A stretch of DNA of 64,000 nt from Sordaria brevicollis (taxonomy: Eukaryota > Ascomycota > Sordariomycetes > Sordariales > Sordariaceae), in assembly GCA_033439795.1 (NCBI GenBank), contig JAUTDP010000010.1, forward strand, positions 1,054,001-1,118,000. The letters run 5' to 3'. Of this stretch, positions 36,801-49,300 are shown in pieces; positions within the stretch are counted from its first letter, which is position 1, and every line of letters starts with the position of its first letter. The notes beneath the pieces were generated by a model. The model was not told where the DNA came from. It was given only the letters and a program-made list of their open reading frames with translations, and did not search any database. The position numbers and the translations under genes are program-made.

Positions 36801-38760
36801 CGAAAACCGGGAGTCTTGATAAGCTTCTCCAGGACCTTGTAGGCAATGGTCTTTGTAGGGGCATCGTCACTTGGCTGGCTTAGAGCTGAGTATCCGAAGA
36901 TGGAGCAATGAGAGCATTCTGAAAATCCCGACGAGCCTGGACTATCATGCTCGGGTTCCAGTGTGTTATCGAAGACGCATGGAAGAAAGGAGAGGAGCTC
37001 AATGACTCGAACTTGTTGCAATTCTTTGAGCTTGGGAAAGGCATCACTAAGTAAAGTTAGTTTGTGGGCAAGCACAATTTGCCTTCTACATGGTCAACTC
37101 ACATTAGGCTATCTTCTAGAGACCAAATATCTTCAGATATTGGTAGGTTAGCGACACGACAGATTTCCTGGACAATTTTGGCTGATAATGATTGGGGTTC
37201 CATCAGCTTCCTTCGTTTAGAGGCAGGTTCGGCGTCCTCGACAGCAGGATCAAGGCCTAGGTCTTCGACAAGCTGGCGAAGGGTAGCGTCAACGAATCTA
37301 CTGGAACTAAGTTCTTCAGAAACTTGTGAAAAGGGTGTCTCTGCAGACACTGCCTGCTGGAGCAAAGTAGCTGATCTCTAAAGTAGACGTTAGCACTAAT
37401 CAAGTCGAAAGCTGACATATCTGGGGTACAAACCCATAAATCCGAATGAGGAAGGATAGCTGTGGAGAAATTGAGGGCAGGAATGACTACTCGAGATTCG
37501 ATCAATTGCATCAATGACCTGTGATTCTCTGTTTCCTGGACGAGATGGAGCAAAGCCAAAGAGAGTTTCTGCCTCATAGCCAGTCCGAACTCGTCTTCGC
37601 CAAGATATTGCTCCGATCGGTCAAGCACCTCGCCGCATATCAACGCAAGGACAGAGATCGCTTTTGGGCGCAATGCATCGTCCGCGGTTCTTGCGAAATC
37701 AATGGCTGTCTGAACATAGGGTGCTAGACCTATCTTCAGCTGTGCCGACCAGTCAACCAAAACAGAGAAAAGCGGCTGAAACAGGTCCATCATCCAGGCG
37801 ATATTCTGACGGTATAGCAACGGAGGCTCAGCATCCCTCAAGGGCAGTACAGATGTCTTAAGAATGTGGAAAAGGCTAATGGCGTGACGGATGGCATGTT
37901 CGGAGTCGCGGATGTTATAGGAGAACTTGGGAGTGTCCGCATCATCGAGGCCAAGGCTTCGAAGAAAGGGTTCCGGTGGAAGTTGAATGTTGAGCTTCGA
38001 GTTTCGTGAATTTTGGTCGGCAAGCGGGCTCGTTTGGAAATGCTCGAGTATGGCTGGTGCATTACATCAACATTAGCTTCAAGTCTACATCCTTGTTTGG
38101 CACCCGCGGCTAATGCTTACCACGAAAGCTTGCTTGAAAATACTGTACCATCAGAGGCCCAAGACCCCAGAGGCGCACATGTTCAGCAACCGTTTGCAAC
38201 GCAAAGCCGAAGAAGTCCTCAATGGAAGCCGTGATCCCAAGCAGCTTAGCACGACCCAGGAGTGCAAGCAACCTGGGCTGAAACCATACCCACAGCGGTT
38301 CTTGGCCGCGTAGCAAGAATTCGTTTCCATCGGTAGTTAGTTCCAGCACATCGGGGGTTTCTGTGACGGCAAGCTTGAGAAGAGTGATGGTATTCTGGGC
38401 CTTGAGCTGCAAGCGGGCGAAATCGGCGAACGGATCGTCAACTTTAACAATATCAAGAACAGGCCCGGCACAAACATAGAAGAGTATGTGATTGTACACA
38501 AGTCGTTCTTCGTGTGTCTTGAGTTGATTCGAACCGGCCTTGTCTTTCTCCTTCTCGATGATGGTGCACAATCGCTTGATCTCGGTGATCTCGTCAGGTT
38601 TCGTGCGTCGAGATGAGCTCGGAAGGCCTTCGACTAGCTCCGCGGCTATGGTCGACGGAGGCGGTGCTGAGCCGGACTGGGTATGGGCGTCCTCGTTGAA
38701 GGTCTCTTCAAGGGCGTTTCCCTTGCCTGTTTTGCCATGGACTCCGGACGCCATTTTCAA
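30841..38760 (-). CDS. mus-9: ATR/Mec1-family checkpoint kinase
   Basis: Phosphatidylinositol-3-kinase-related Ser/Thr protein kinase that signals from RPA-coated single-stranded DNA to the replication and damage checkpoints in the nucleus. Nine exons: 38760-38121, 38053-37434, 37377-37103, 37046-35867, 35817-35581, 35515-34190, 34142-33668, 33610-33130 and 33073-30841; introns are 48-67 bp and phases agree throughout, giving 2488 aa. Residues about 1-1300 are helical repeat sequence, followed by a FAT region. The kinase domain has the ATP-site lysine in GLLIKPKDDLRTD (about 2184), the catalytic loop GDRHGENVL (2330-2338) and the metal-binding HVDFN (2348-2352). The protein ends with a FATC segment finishing GWCPFL. 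The start could be ATG at 38760 or 38754. The symbol follows the Neurospora ATR gene and assumes this genus. Confidence 0.94.
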
Positions 38761-39298
38761 TCGACATCTTTGGCAGGAAATCGACGGCGGCGGGAAGTTG
38801 AGACTAGAACTGAGGTAGGATCAAGGCTCCAGAGAGTCTTGTAGAGTTGCCAGAGGACTCAAGCGACAGATGATCTTCCACAGGCGGAATTGCGATAAAG
38901 TGGGATGTTTAGTGCAACGATTGGCATGCAACCTGGACGCAACCTAGAAACGCGATCCAGACAAACGCGAAGTGGGGCTAGACGGGTGATCACGTGAAAG
39001 AAACCCCATCTGGGTCTCCGAGAGGCAGCAGTTGTTTATGCCAAGCCCATCATGAAAAGGGGTTCAGGGGCGTTTGGCACCACGCAAAGGGTCTCCACAG
39101 TAACTCGGACAAGGAAAACAAGTACAAAGAGAAGGTCAATAGGTTGTACCTAATTCTGACAGAACGTGTTTAATGGGTATTGAGAAGTGACGATGTGCCA
39201 GTCATTACGGTATTCAAGAAACACTGACAAATATTAAGGTAATCTGCTATACAAACTTGTAAAGGGTCCCTCCTTAAAGGCCAGCTAGTGTAGCCAGT
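38761..39298. other. Intergenic between ATR kinase and SRP receptor genes
   Basis: Holds the promoter of the kinase gene at the left and the 3' region of the SRP receptor gene at the right. No frame of interest is present. Confidence 0.5.
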
Positions 39299-41482
39299 TT
39301 ACGCGCTGCTCAACAGCTTCTCTACCGCCCACTTGACAGAGAAGTTCCTCAGGTCTGAATAATGCTGTCCAACTCCCACAAACAGGACAGGAACATTCGT
39401 GGCGTGAACGATGCTGACAATCGTGCCCACCATATCTCCTACAGTATCGCATTTGGAGATAATGAACCCGTCCAAAGATCGGCCAGCTCCAAACGAAGCG
39501 TTGAAGTTCTTAGCCTGAGCCACGGAATCAGTACCGACAAGTGCCTGTTGCGAAGAAAGAGGGTTAGTACCAGAGATACACGGTATGGAGACAACAAAAT
39601 CCTTACCTCGCCAACCATAAGAATCTTGTCAGGCTGCGCAAACTTGGCAAATTTTTCGAGCGAAGACATCAACCGCTGGTCATTGTGCCTGCGACCAGCT
39701 GTGTCGATCAACACAACATCATAGCCTTCCTGAGCAGCGAATGCGACGGCATCCTTGGCCACTGCAGCGGCATCCTTGCCGTATCCCTTTTGGTACAGCT
39801 CAACCTTGCCGCCTTCTCTTTGGGTGAGTTCTTTGAGGTTGCGAACATGCACCGCCAACTGTTCAACGGCACCCGAACGGAAGGTGTCACCTGCCGCAAT
39901 CAAGACCTTGTACTTGTTTTGCAGCAGAAAGAAGCAGATCTTTGACAAGTTGGTCGATTTGCCAACACCGTTGACGCCAACAATGGACATGACGTAGGGC
40001 CGAGCCTTGCGCAGAGAAGTGGCTGGTGGTGATGTAATCGAGTCAATCTCGCGGAGCAGGTCCAGCGAGGACGTGGGCGTAAGCATCTTGGTTAACGAGA
40101 CCTCCATGGCCTTTTGTATCCTGGTGTTGATGCCTAAACAATTCTGTCAGCTTTTTACCATTGCACATTGGAAGGTCTGATCTTTGGACTTACTCTCGAA
40201 GCTTCCCGTCTTGACACCAATGAGCTCTTTCTCAACTCCCTCGCAAAGGCGCACTGCAGCCTCACGCGCGACGTTCTTTTTCAATAAATGCTCCTCCATT
40301 CCCTTCATAGCCTTATCCAAATCCTCCTTGGTCAGAACCTTGCCACCGACCACGTTCCTGAAAAGACCACCAATAGCACTTAGACCAGTTCCCACAAGAC
40401 CAGTTGGGGCATCAGTCTTGGATGCAGAATTCTTGGCCTCCGCAGAAGCAAGAATCGAGTGAACCTCATCGCCCAAGTCCCTGAGTACGAACTTGCCCTT
40501 CGTGGTCGAGCCCCAAGTTGAGGCATCGACTTCTTCAACGGCCGGTCGCCTTCCAGCTTCACCCTCACTATCACTCGCAGCCTTGGAAGCAGAGAAATCG
40601 AGTTGGACATCATCATCCTCATCAGCAAGGCCGTCCGCATCCCATTTTCTTCCCTTCTTGGCGGCCTTAGCCTTCGTCCTTTTGGCAGCGGCTTCGTCCC
40701 CAGAAGAAGCGGGCGCTGAGTTGGTGTTCTGTAGCTTTCTCGCTCTTCTCGACATCTTGCCTCCGGGGCCTGACTTTGCCACCAAAAGGTGACTTGCTGC
40801 GGCAGGAGTAGTGGGCCGCGATGCATTTGGCGATGTATCGAAGTCCGAGTCGCCATGTTTGCTTGTATTGATGCTGCTCGGAACACGGCCGCCACGGATA
40901 AGGCCAGGTAGCGGCGGGGGCATATCGCTCAGATCGTCTGACAACGTCTCATCTTGGAATGCGCGAAGATCTTTCGAGTCCGTTTTACTGCCCGTGTTTT
41001 CGAGTTCTTGCAGTTGTTGGTCGAAGTAGTTGTCGAACTTGGCGCATTGAATCAGCGTAACGTTCGGCTTCTTGAGCTGGTCGCCATAGAGGTTCACGAA
41101 GATGGTGCGGATATTGTCAACGAGCTTGTCGATCCACGAGAGGTGTAGGAGTGATCTGTAGACCGCCTGCAAGTCATATTATCAGCAAGTGAACTTGAAG
41201 AGTAGGATATGGCAAATCGCGAAGAAATCGCGAAGAAGTTGCGCATACCACAAAGATAATACCGAGTTCCTTCTCGAAAGACCAGCGCAGTGTATGCTGG
41301 TCGTATTTGTAGGGAGGGTTGGCAGACGCAGAAGCGCCATCCTTGGTACCAGCAACGGCGCTCTTCTCCTCAATGAAGACATCGGAGATGAAGTTGTTGA
41401 CGACAGCAGGACTGACGGCGGCGTATGTCCTTGACCACAACACCACCCCTGACGTCGTCAGAATCTCGAAAGTGTCCAACAT
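39299..41482 (-). CDS. srp101: Signal recognition particle receptor alpha subunit
   Basis: The GTPase docks ribosome-SRP complexes at the endoplasmic reticulum. Four exons: 41482-41249, 41166-40194, 40133-39607 and 39544-39299; introns are 82, 60 and 62 bp; the product is 659 aa. Residues about 1-130 are the longin-like SRX domain (MLDTFEILTTSGVVLWSR) that binds the beta subunit. A charged linker with Ala/Lys/Ser tracts follows. The NG GTPase domain shows G1 GVNGVGKST (455-463), DTFRSGA (485-491), G3 DTAGR (546-550) and G4 SKCD (608-611), the last with Ser in place of the usual Thr. An in-frame ATG at 41665 was rejected because the upstream segment has no family similarity. It is divergent from YIF1 over 684 bp. 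Confidence 0.95.
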
Positions 41483-42166
41483 GGTAGTTCGTCTGAATGT
41501 GCCCGGTGTCGAAGTTGTGAACTGGTATATTGGGTATGACGAGCGCTCCTTGGTGTCAATTGGCGTTTGAAGGAGCGCAAATCGTGTCAAAGAGAAAGAA
41601 TTCGAAAATGAACAAAAAAGTTGGAAAAGGGGTGGAAGCGCATCGAGTATCCAAGACCAAGACACATGCAGGTGAAAGCCAAACTGTCATAATGGCCCGC
41701 CACTGAATCGCCTGCCCGGCGTGGGACAGTGGCAGGGCGCCGCGCTTCTGGAACACCCGACGAAGGAAGGTGGGGCCGTTGGTTAGGGCGCCGATAAGAT
41801 GTCGTCAGGCCATTGGAACGGCAGGCGGTCAAGCGCCAAGGCCGGTCCAGGGGTCGCGCTGTCAGCTTGGGGGGTTCGAGGGGGGTCTGGGCTACAGGTA
41901 CGGGGGCAGGGGGGTCGAGCTGCCTGAGAGCGCCGTGTTGCTAATGACAGCATCTCCAGATTCAACGAAACACATCGCATCTCCCGGACCCGACAGAGCT
42001 GCCTCGTAAAGCCACGCAACACGGGTCTAATACGACGGGAGCGCCGCAACACCGACCTCATACCCTAACAACACGAAGTTCTATACCGACCGATTCGCGA
42101 GAACACTCCTAGGACCGCGACTAATACCGAACCTCTCTCTTCTAATTCATCAACACCAAGAACAAG
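41483..42166. promoter_or_regulatory. Divergent promoter of the SRP receptor and YIF1 genes
   Basis: The 684-bp stretch lies between start codons on opposite strands and contains no other supported gene. Both products act at the ER/early secretory pathway, so shared regulation is plausible but not shown. No specific factor sites were assigned. Confidence 0.5.
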
Positions 42167-43261
42167 ATGCAGCGATCCGGCTACGGGCAATCGCCCCCTT
42201 TACACCACCCTGTCCCGCAACACGTCTCAACCGTTCCCCAGCTGCGATCACCTCCGCCGCTCACATCGCAACCACAATCGGGCTATGATGGAAGCCCTTA
42301 CCAGCAGCAAGGGCGGGCGCCGTCAGGAAACATGTTCGGCCAGTACGGAAACTTCATAAACGACCCGGCTGCGCAGCTGGCCTCGCAGTTCGGACAGACG
42401 GCCTTCAAGCAGGGACAGGAATATCTTGAGCAGAATGTAAGGACACAACGGTTTGGCTACCGCAGAGGGAAACATCATCTAACGCAAGCTGCTACAACAG
42501 GTCAACCGCTTCGTTAGTGTCTCGGCGCTTAAACACTACTTCAACGTCACCAATTCCTACGTAATAAACAAGCTATGGCTTGTCCTGTTTCCCTGGAGGC
42601 ATAAGCCCTGGTCCCGCAAGCAGACAGTAAGCCCCAGCGGCCAGGAAGGGTGGTATCTGCCTCCCAGGGACGACCTTAACAGCCCGGACATGTATATCCC
42701 GGTCATGTCGCTGGTCACGTACATTTTCCTCCAGACCCTCATCGCCGGTCTTCGTGGTCAGTTCCAGCCGGAACTGTTTGGATACATTGCGACGACTGCG
42801 CTAGTGGTGGTTATTGTCGAGATTCTGGGCTTGAAGCTGGGATGCTACCTCTTGAGCATCTCCAACGAATCGCAGCTTTTGGACCTCGTCGCTTATTCTG
42901 GGTACAAGTTTGTTGGCGTTATCGTCACCATCTCTATTGCCGAGATTGTAAATGGCGGCAAGGGAACTGGTGGTGTGATCGGCTGGACTGTCTTTGCTTA
43001 CACTTTCTTCGCGAACGCTCTGTTCTTGGTATGCCACTCTCCAGTTGTTCTTTCTAAGGACGAGACCACTCACTAACCTGTGTTCCGTAGATGCGCTCCC
43101 TGAAATATGTTCTTCTTCCCGAGAACAACAACAACGCTCAGGGTCCTATGCAAACCATGCCTACCGAGGGTCGGGCAAAGAGGTCGCAGAGACTCCAGTT
43201 CCTCTTCTTCTACGCCTATATCGTGCAGCTATTTTTCATGTGGATCCTGAGCCGGCCATGA
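42167..43261 (+). CDS. yif1: YIF1 family ER-Golgi transport protein
   Basis: YIF1 partners with Yip1 and Rab/Ypt GTPases in vesicle transport between ER and Golgi. Three exons: 42167-42436, 42501-43028 and 43091-43261; introns of 64 and 62 bp; the product is 322 aa. The N-terminal cytosolic part is Pro/Gln-rich, then carries NMFGQYGNFINDPAAQLASQFG and a KQGQEYLEQN stretch, a family hallmark. A conserved NKLWLVLFPWRHKPW region precedes about five hydrophobic membrane segments (for example YIPVMSLVTYIFLQTLIAGL, LVVVIVEILGLKL and the C-terminal FFYAYIVQLFFMWIL). The protein ends just after the last helix (SRP). The third exon begins with an ATG codon in frame, but it is internal. Confidence 0.93.
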
Positions 43262-44212
43262 ACATGACGCTTGGTGTGATTGGGGGATTAGACAAAACCA
43301 TGAAAAAGATAATTTTGGGGCAACAAGAGGTCTTGGTTTGGCGGGTGATACATGGCGTGCACATACGGATGCCATACTGCTTGAGCCATTCACATCTAGT
43401 ATGATAATGAGTGACGGTGCTCGTTGTAGGAATATGTCTAATGAGGTCGGCAGGATAGTCCAAAAAGAGGTCTCGGTCACATATCATCGGGGTTAAGTAC
43501 CACCCCGGATATAACCGGAGTGTCACCACATTCATGTAATGGAAAGGGGGAAGTTGATAAGAAGGCCCTAAATATCAAACGCGGGTGACATTGAACCAGA
43601 TACTTGGGCCTACCTACCTAAATGGGCATGGCTATAGTCGTACACAGCATTTCGCTTGATAGGATGTCTTTGAGGTTGTCAGCAGTTGGTACGCATACTA
43701 ATAGGCAAGCAATCCCCATCATCTAGTCGGCGCGATGGGTTGAACTCTATCAGTAGTCGTGGACACATGTACCGTGTTTAAGTTGTTTGCTACTTACTTT
43801 TTATACACAATGTTCAAATATCTTTGTTTGCTCCTTAATTTCATAATCCTCATGTTTGAAGTAATTGGCCGAGCTGCCTTTTTCCTCGTGATCGGTTGGG
43901 TGAGTTCGTCCGTTAAGTTGTCTTTTTGATCTCATCCGGTTTTCTGTTGTGTTGCCCAAGTGGTGGGGCATCTGGCGCTATGCTATGCTAGTCGTCCCGT
44001 CTAGTACTTTACCGTCACCTTGGCTACCATTATCTAGTCTCTCCTCCAAAAATAAAGCCACATACCTCTTTTTCCCGACTACTCTTTTCACCTGCTCACA
44101 TATCTTCACTCATATTTCAAATTCACTCAACTTCACAGCAACATTGTTCTCGACAGTGATCAACCATACTGAACTCACAAACAGCAGGAACCTCCTCCAT
44201 CATCACCTCACA
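43262..44212. other. Intergenic between YIF1 and the Mpv17-family gene
   Basis: This 951-bp stretch holds the 3' untranslated region of YIF1 and the promoter and leader of the next gene. No coding or RNA gene was recognised. Confidence 0.5.
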
Positions 44213-45182
44213 ATGCCCAAAGCAGCAACAGCAGCGCCCGCAAAGAAAGATGAGGAGTTCTCGCCCATCATCACAGCCACGCTACAAGCGTCAATGATTG
44301 CGGGAATATCAAACGTTCTCGCCCAGGCCATCAGCGCTTACAAAGCTGATGTATGTGAAGCTCCTCCATCGCAGCTCACGTTTATCATAAGACGGGATGA
44401 CGTAATACCATAATCAAATATGTATCTGTGTTTGAAGCTGACTGTTTTTCTGCGGCTATGCGTATCAGACACCTCTGGTGATCGACTGGGTGCCAGTGTT
44501 CCAGTTCTTCCTGTTTGGTATCATCTCTACGCCTCCCAATTTCTTGTGGTAAGTTTTGTTCGAATGTGTTCATGGGACGTTGAAGATGCTCGCCATCCAA
44601 CATGAGTCCTCACCCCAACTCTCAACAGAATCTAACAACCAACCCAGGCAAGAACTCCTCGAATCATCCTTCCCCTCTCACCACCTCGCCCCCACCCCGG
44701 AAGCCATCGCCTCCGCCTCCGCCTCCGACGAAAAGTCTCTCGACCGAGAAGCCACCCTAGGCACTTTAGTCGAACCAGCCCTCAACAAATGCAACACCTT
44801 CATCAAATGGGCTTTAGACCAAACCCTCGGGGCCGCCGTCAACACTTTGCTCTTCAGCATGTTCATGCACGGCACGCAAGCCGCCATGTCGCACCGGGCC
44901 GGCTCTAGTTTTGGTACTGCCCCCGAGCAGAGCTTCTGGTTTCTCTTGGAGGGGCTGAAAAAGGGCAATGCCATTCAGTATCATTCCGTTAACTGGAACT
45001 GGGTCTGGGAGGAGAGCAAGGCGGAGTTTGTGAGCCTGTTGATGGCCAGCTGGAAGTTTTGGCCCTTTGTTAGCATTGTCAACTTTGCGGTGCTGAAAAC
45101 GGTGGCGGCGAGGAGTCTGGCGGGGAATTTGGCGGGTATTGCGTGGGGGGTTTATATGAGTTTGTTTGCTTCTGGGCAGTAA
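44213..45182 (+). CDS. Mpv17/PMP22 family membrane protein
   Basis: Small integral membrane proteins of peroxisomes or the mitochondrial inner membrane. Three exons: 44213-44350, 44469-44548 and 44648-45182; introns of 118 and 99 bp; the product is 250 aa. The N-terminus (MPKAATAAPAKKDEE) is followed by a helix around ITATLQASMIAGISNVLAQ. Exon 2 encodes DWVPVFQFFLFGIISTPPNFLW, with the conserved Pro-Pro-Asn near the membrane. The C-terminal signature SWKFWPFVSIVNFAVL (near 210-225) corresponds to the family's W-x-x-WP-x-x-x-x-x-NF motif. The middle holds a charged insert and Ala/Ser run (EAIASASASDEK). The organelle cannot be told from sequence alone. It converges with the kelch gene. Confidence 0.9.
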
Positions 45183-45237
45183 GGGAAGCAAAGAGCATCA
45201 CAGGTAGAGGAGGATGTGGAGGGGACAGGGATTGCGG

Positions 45238-45286
45238 GAAGGAGGAGGAGGAGGAGGAGGAGGAGGAGGAGGAGGAGGAGGAGGAG
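45238..45286. repeat. (GAG)n microsatellite, about 16 units
   Basis: An almost perfect run of GGA/GAG begins about 55 bp after the stop codon of the Mpv17-family gene and ends in GAGGGGGAGG. It is probably transcribed in the 3' untranslated region. Confidence 0.95.
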
Positions 45287-46157
45287 GGGGAGGCTGAGGT
45301 TTTGGGCTGGGCATATACGTATGGTTATGATGTGTCATGAGTATGAGGTTTACGATAAGTTCGCGAAAATGTGGGTTATGGAGAAGGGCGGATGAAGAAC
45401 GTGGAGGCGACTGGGAGGTCTCATGTATGTATAAGATATGGAGGTTATTGATGAGATAAGAAAATAGGGCCATGGGATTACTTTCTTACTCGTTGAAAGT
45501 CGAAAGTTAAATAGACGTTGCTCCTGTACCCTCATGCCTGAGTAGAGAGTAATGCACAACCGTATTTCAGATTTTCACGGAAAATTGCGTTCCTCATTTT
45601 GAGCCTTAACTTTTGAGTCATATCCTATATCCATGGGACCTCTTTTGCATCATACCACTATTGAGAACAAAATGGAAAATCTCAAGTAAGAGGGTTGGGA
45701 GCGAACTTGAACAGTTACCAGTCAACTCTACACAAAAATAACAACCTGAAATCAGAAATCTCTAAACAAAACTCCAATCACAGTTGGTGGCGTGCCCATC
45801 GCAAAAGGTGAGCAGTGAACCAAAAAGCACACGAACGATACAATCACACAAAGACAGAGAGGCCAGACAAAGCACACACAAAACGAGCCAGCACCAGTCA
45901 AGTTACCATCCAAAAGTCCAGTTCAGTTGTTCAAGTTTCAAAGAAGCAAATTGATATCTCATTCCATTCCCATCCATCAAGATCTCCCGCCAACAGATTA
46001 TCGAAGAAAACCTAAGATAAGAAAAAAAGTTCCGAAATTAAGACACACATCCATCAATCCTTCCCTCTCTACCAAAAATAAAATAGCCATCAAACATTAA
46101 AGACGTCTTCGTTCATGGCGTAGTAGTGGTAGTAGTAGTTGTAGTTGTTCCCAAACC

Positions 46158-46158
<1 letters not shown>

Positions 46159-46190
<32 letters not shown>
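46159..46190. repeat. 32-nt homopolymeric A tract
   Basis: An uninterrupted run of A on the plus strand lies about 200 bp beyond the stop of the minus-strand kelch gene. Its true length may vary because such runs are error-prone in sequencing and replication. Confidence 0.9.
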
Positions 46191-46195
<5 letters not shown>

Positions 46196-46396
46196 CTCTC
46201 GCTGATATACTGCCTGCCTGCCTGCCTGCTTGCTTGCCGGTGTGGTGGTGCGCGCGCAAATCGCTTAGCACACTACTTCGCATCACACATACTTCAAAAT
46301 TACACGCTTATATCTCATCTCTGCTATAATGGCTAAGCTTCTTCTTCTTTCTTCTTTTCCCCACATCTCTTCCTTTATTTTCCTTCATCTTCATCT

Positions 46397-49300
46397 TCAT
46401 CGGGCAGATCCGGCCGGTGGGTGCTGATCATCATCATCAAGGCGACTGTCGTCAAAGTTCTTCTTCCTCCAATCCGCCATGCTTTCGCTCAACCCAGGAG
46501 TGCCATCGCCCTTCTTGTTGGGAAGAGATGTGGTGGCGGTAGGAGTCCCGAGCCCTTCAAAGTCGAACGCGTTGCTGTGTCGGTAGTTCTTGCTGTTAGC
46601 TTCCCAACGACTCCGCAGGGTCTCGAGTTCGCTTGTCAGGTGGTCCAACGCGACGCTATCTCTTGCATCGGGGCCGGGGCCATATATGCTCTCGGCTTCG
46701 CTGGACTCGTGGCGGGCATGTCCTATTCCGTTTGGAGGACCCATTGGCGTCATCGCAGCCCCGATCGTTTCGTTCGGAACTTGTCGGCTGCGTCTGCGGT
46801 AGTTGTCGACGCTCATCTCTACCTGATCAAGCAGGGTGCTGACCTTCTGCTCCGCATCCCGGGCTCGGCGTTCCAAAAGGGCATTCTCGTGCTGCAGCTC
46901 TTCGAGATCCTTCTTGGTCGCTTCAAGACGACGGCTGGCGTCCTCGCTGGAGTGAGCCGCCGAATCCCGTTCCCGACGAACATCTTGAAGCTCTTCACGC
47001 AGAGACTTCAGCTGTTGCTCGAGTTGCGAAGCCGTCTTCTGCAGTTCGGCTTGAAGCTCGCTGACTTGTCCTTGCAACGATTCTCGCTCAGCCTCCCAAT
47101 CTGCTGGTGCGATGCCGTCGCCATTTTCACCTCCGACCTTGTCTTCCAACTCAACAACCTGTTCCTTGAGGCGGGAGTTCTCCGTCTTATAACGTGTCAA
47201 CTGCTCCTTAAGCTGTTTTAACATCTTCTCGGTACCCTTGACATAGTGCACGGCTGACTGATAGTCATTATCGAGCTGGGCAAGCTTATCGCGATATGTT
47301 GTCTCCGCTTCCTGCGCTTGCTTAGCCGCCGCCGCCTTTGTTTCCTCGTGAGCAGCTTGGGCCGCGGAAAGCTGCTGCTCAAGTTCGCGCAGGCGCATCT
47401 GCTCGGGGGAGCCCTCACGGGGGCTGCCAAGTCGACTGTGGCGGTTGACACTGGTAGGTGAGATACCACGTTCGGTGAGAATATCCTTGAGCGTGTTATG
47501 CTGGACCAGAACGGCATTGGTTTCCAGTTGCTGCTTGGCGAGTTGCTGCTTGAGGTCAGAGTTGGCAGCCTGAAGGGACTGAGTTTCTCTGAGGGCACTC
47601 TGCAATTGTCTGCGGATGGAGACGCCTTCACGACTGGCTTGTTCTTGATAGGCCTCAAGTCCAGCAATGCGTTCCTCTGCACTCCGTAGTTTGTCCGATG
47701 CAGCATCTGCCTCCTGCTGGTATTTCCTCACCAGCGCATTAGCGGCGCTCAGCTGGCCCTGAAGGGCAGATGTGCGGTCGATATCGCCCTTGGCCAGGTT
47801 GTTGTTTTCCACTGTCGAGACCTTGTCCAAGCCCGCGAGCACAGCTTGACGGTGGACACGCGCCTCGTTAGCGTGACGTTCGGCGCGCTCTTCGGCGTCT
47901 CTCAGGCGCTGAGTAACAGTAGCTAATTCAGCAGCTTGAGCCTCACGTTCAGCCTTGAGCTTGTTAAACGTGGCCTCAACGTCCTCCCGAAGTGCACGCT
48001 CTTCATCAAGTTTCCTCTCAAGGGTCTCCCTCATCTCGGTTGTTGCAGCCACCGCTTCCCGCAATGACTGGAAGGTCTCGACACTTTGCTTAGAATTGCC
48101 GACAGCCTCGTTGTACTTGCTCTCGAGTTCATCCTTCTCAAGTCGGAGCATTTGTGCTGTGGATTCGAATTCCGACGCGGCGACTTCAGCCTCTCTTGCT
48201 TGCCGTTGAAGCATATGTAGTTCGGCCTTGAGTTGCTCCACCTCGGAGGAGTTTCTTTGCTTGTAGTGCTCCAGATCCGCCATCCTCTTTTGAGCAGCAC
48301 TAGCCGTATCGTCAGCCAGTTTCCTGGCCTTCTTCTCGGCGTCGAGGTCAATCTTTAGGCGTTCAACTTGGTCCTGCAGCTCTTTCTGAACACTCAAGGC
48401 GTGAGCGAGTTTCCTGCTCATTTCGCCCACACGATCGTTGCTGTCCTTATCAGCATCGAGTTGGGGTGTACTCCTGGCGCTTCCTCCTTGCGCCGCCAGT
48501 TTGGCCTTGGCATAGATTGCTTCCTGGATAGCAGCATCTCGTTGTCGCTCGGCTTCGGCAATCTGCTTAGCAGCGAGGACTGCCTGCTTATCTACCGAGC
48601 TTTGTACATTGGCGAGCTCAGTGCGCATGGCAAGCAAAGCTTCGATCAGAGGTCTATCCTCGTCGTCGAACGTTTCTGCCGCTCGTTGGTCCAGCGCGGG
48701 GCTCATGGACGCGGTAGGCACATAACCGGCTTTGCGTGCCAACTCCAACTCCGAAGCGTACCAGGCATTGCGATTTCTTGCTGCGTCAAGCTCCTTAAGA
48801 AGTACAACTGTCTGAGAATTTCGCTGGGATGACCTTCGGTTAATAGAATTGCTGTTCAGTCTGGCGGTAGGCGCCGGTGGAGAGGCAGGACGAGCGGCCG
48901 CTTGCTTCAGGTTTACATCCGTTGAGCTGTCGACCGATCCTTGCGTGCGGGCAGGCTTCAAGGGCTTCGACTTGGGCGTTTCAGCAGCAGGGGCCTCAGC
49001 CTGCCTGGACGCAGCTGATGCAGAGCGTGGTGCATTTTGAGTTGGTGTTTGTCTTCCTACAGAACCGGAAGGCTCGCTTTGAGTCGCAAGCGGGGCTTGT
49101 TGAACAACCGGAGACTGTGCTGGGGAGCCTTGATGAGAGTCCGCCCTGCTGTCAGCGGAGGCGTTCCTTGCTCGGGCGACTGCTGGGTTCACACCCGGCC
49201 TCGGAGGTTGGCCTTGCGGGGGAGGGCCGGCTGGACCCATTGGAGGACCGGGCCTCATCGGTTTATTAGGAGGGCCATTAGGAGGGGGCCCTCTAGGTCC

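Larger units (their letters stand above)
45183..46396. other. Convergent 3' region with simple repeats
   Basis: The 1.2 kb stretch between two convergent genes has no supported gene. It contains a GAG microsatellite, a 32-nt A run and TGCC/TGCT repeats near 46211-46240. Confidence 0.6.
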
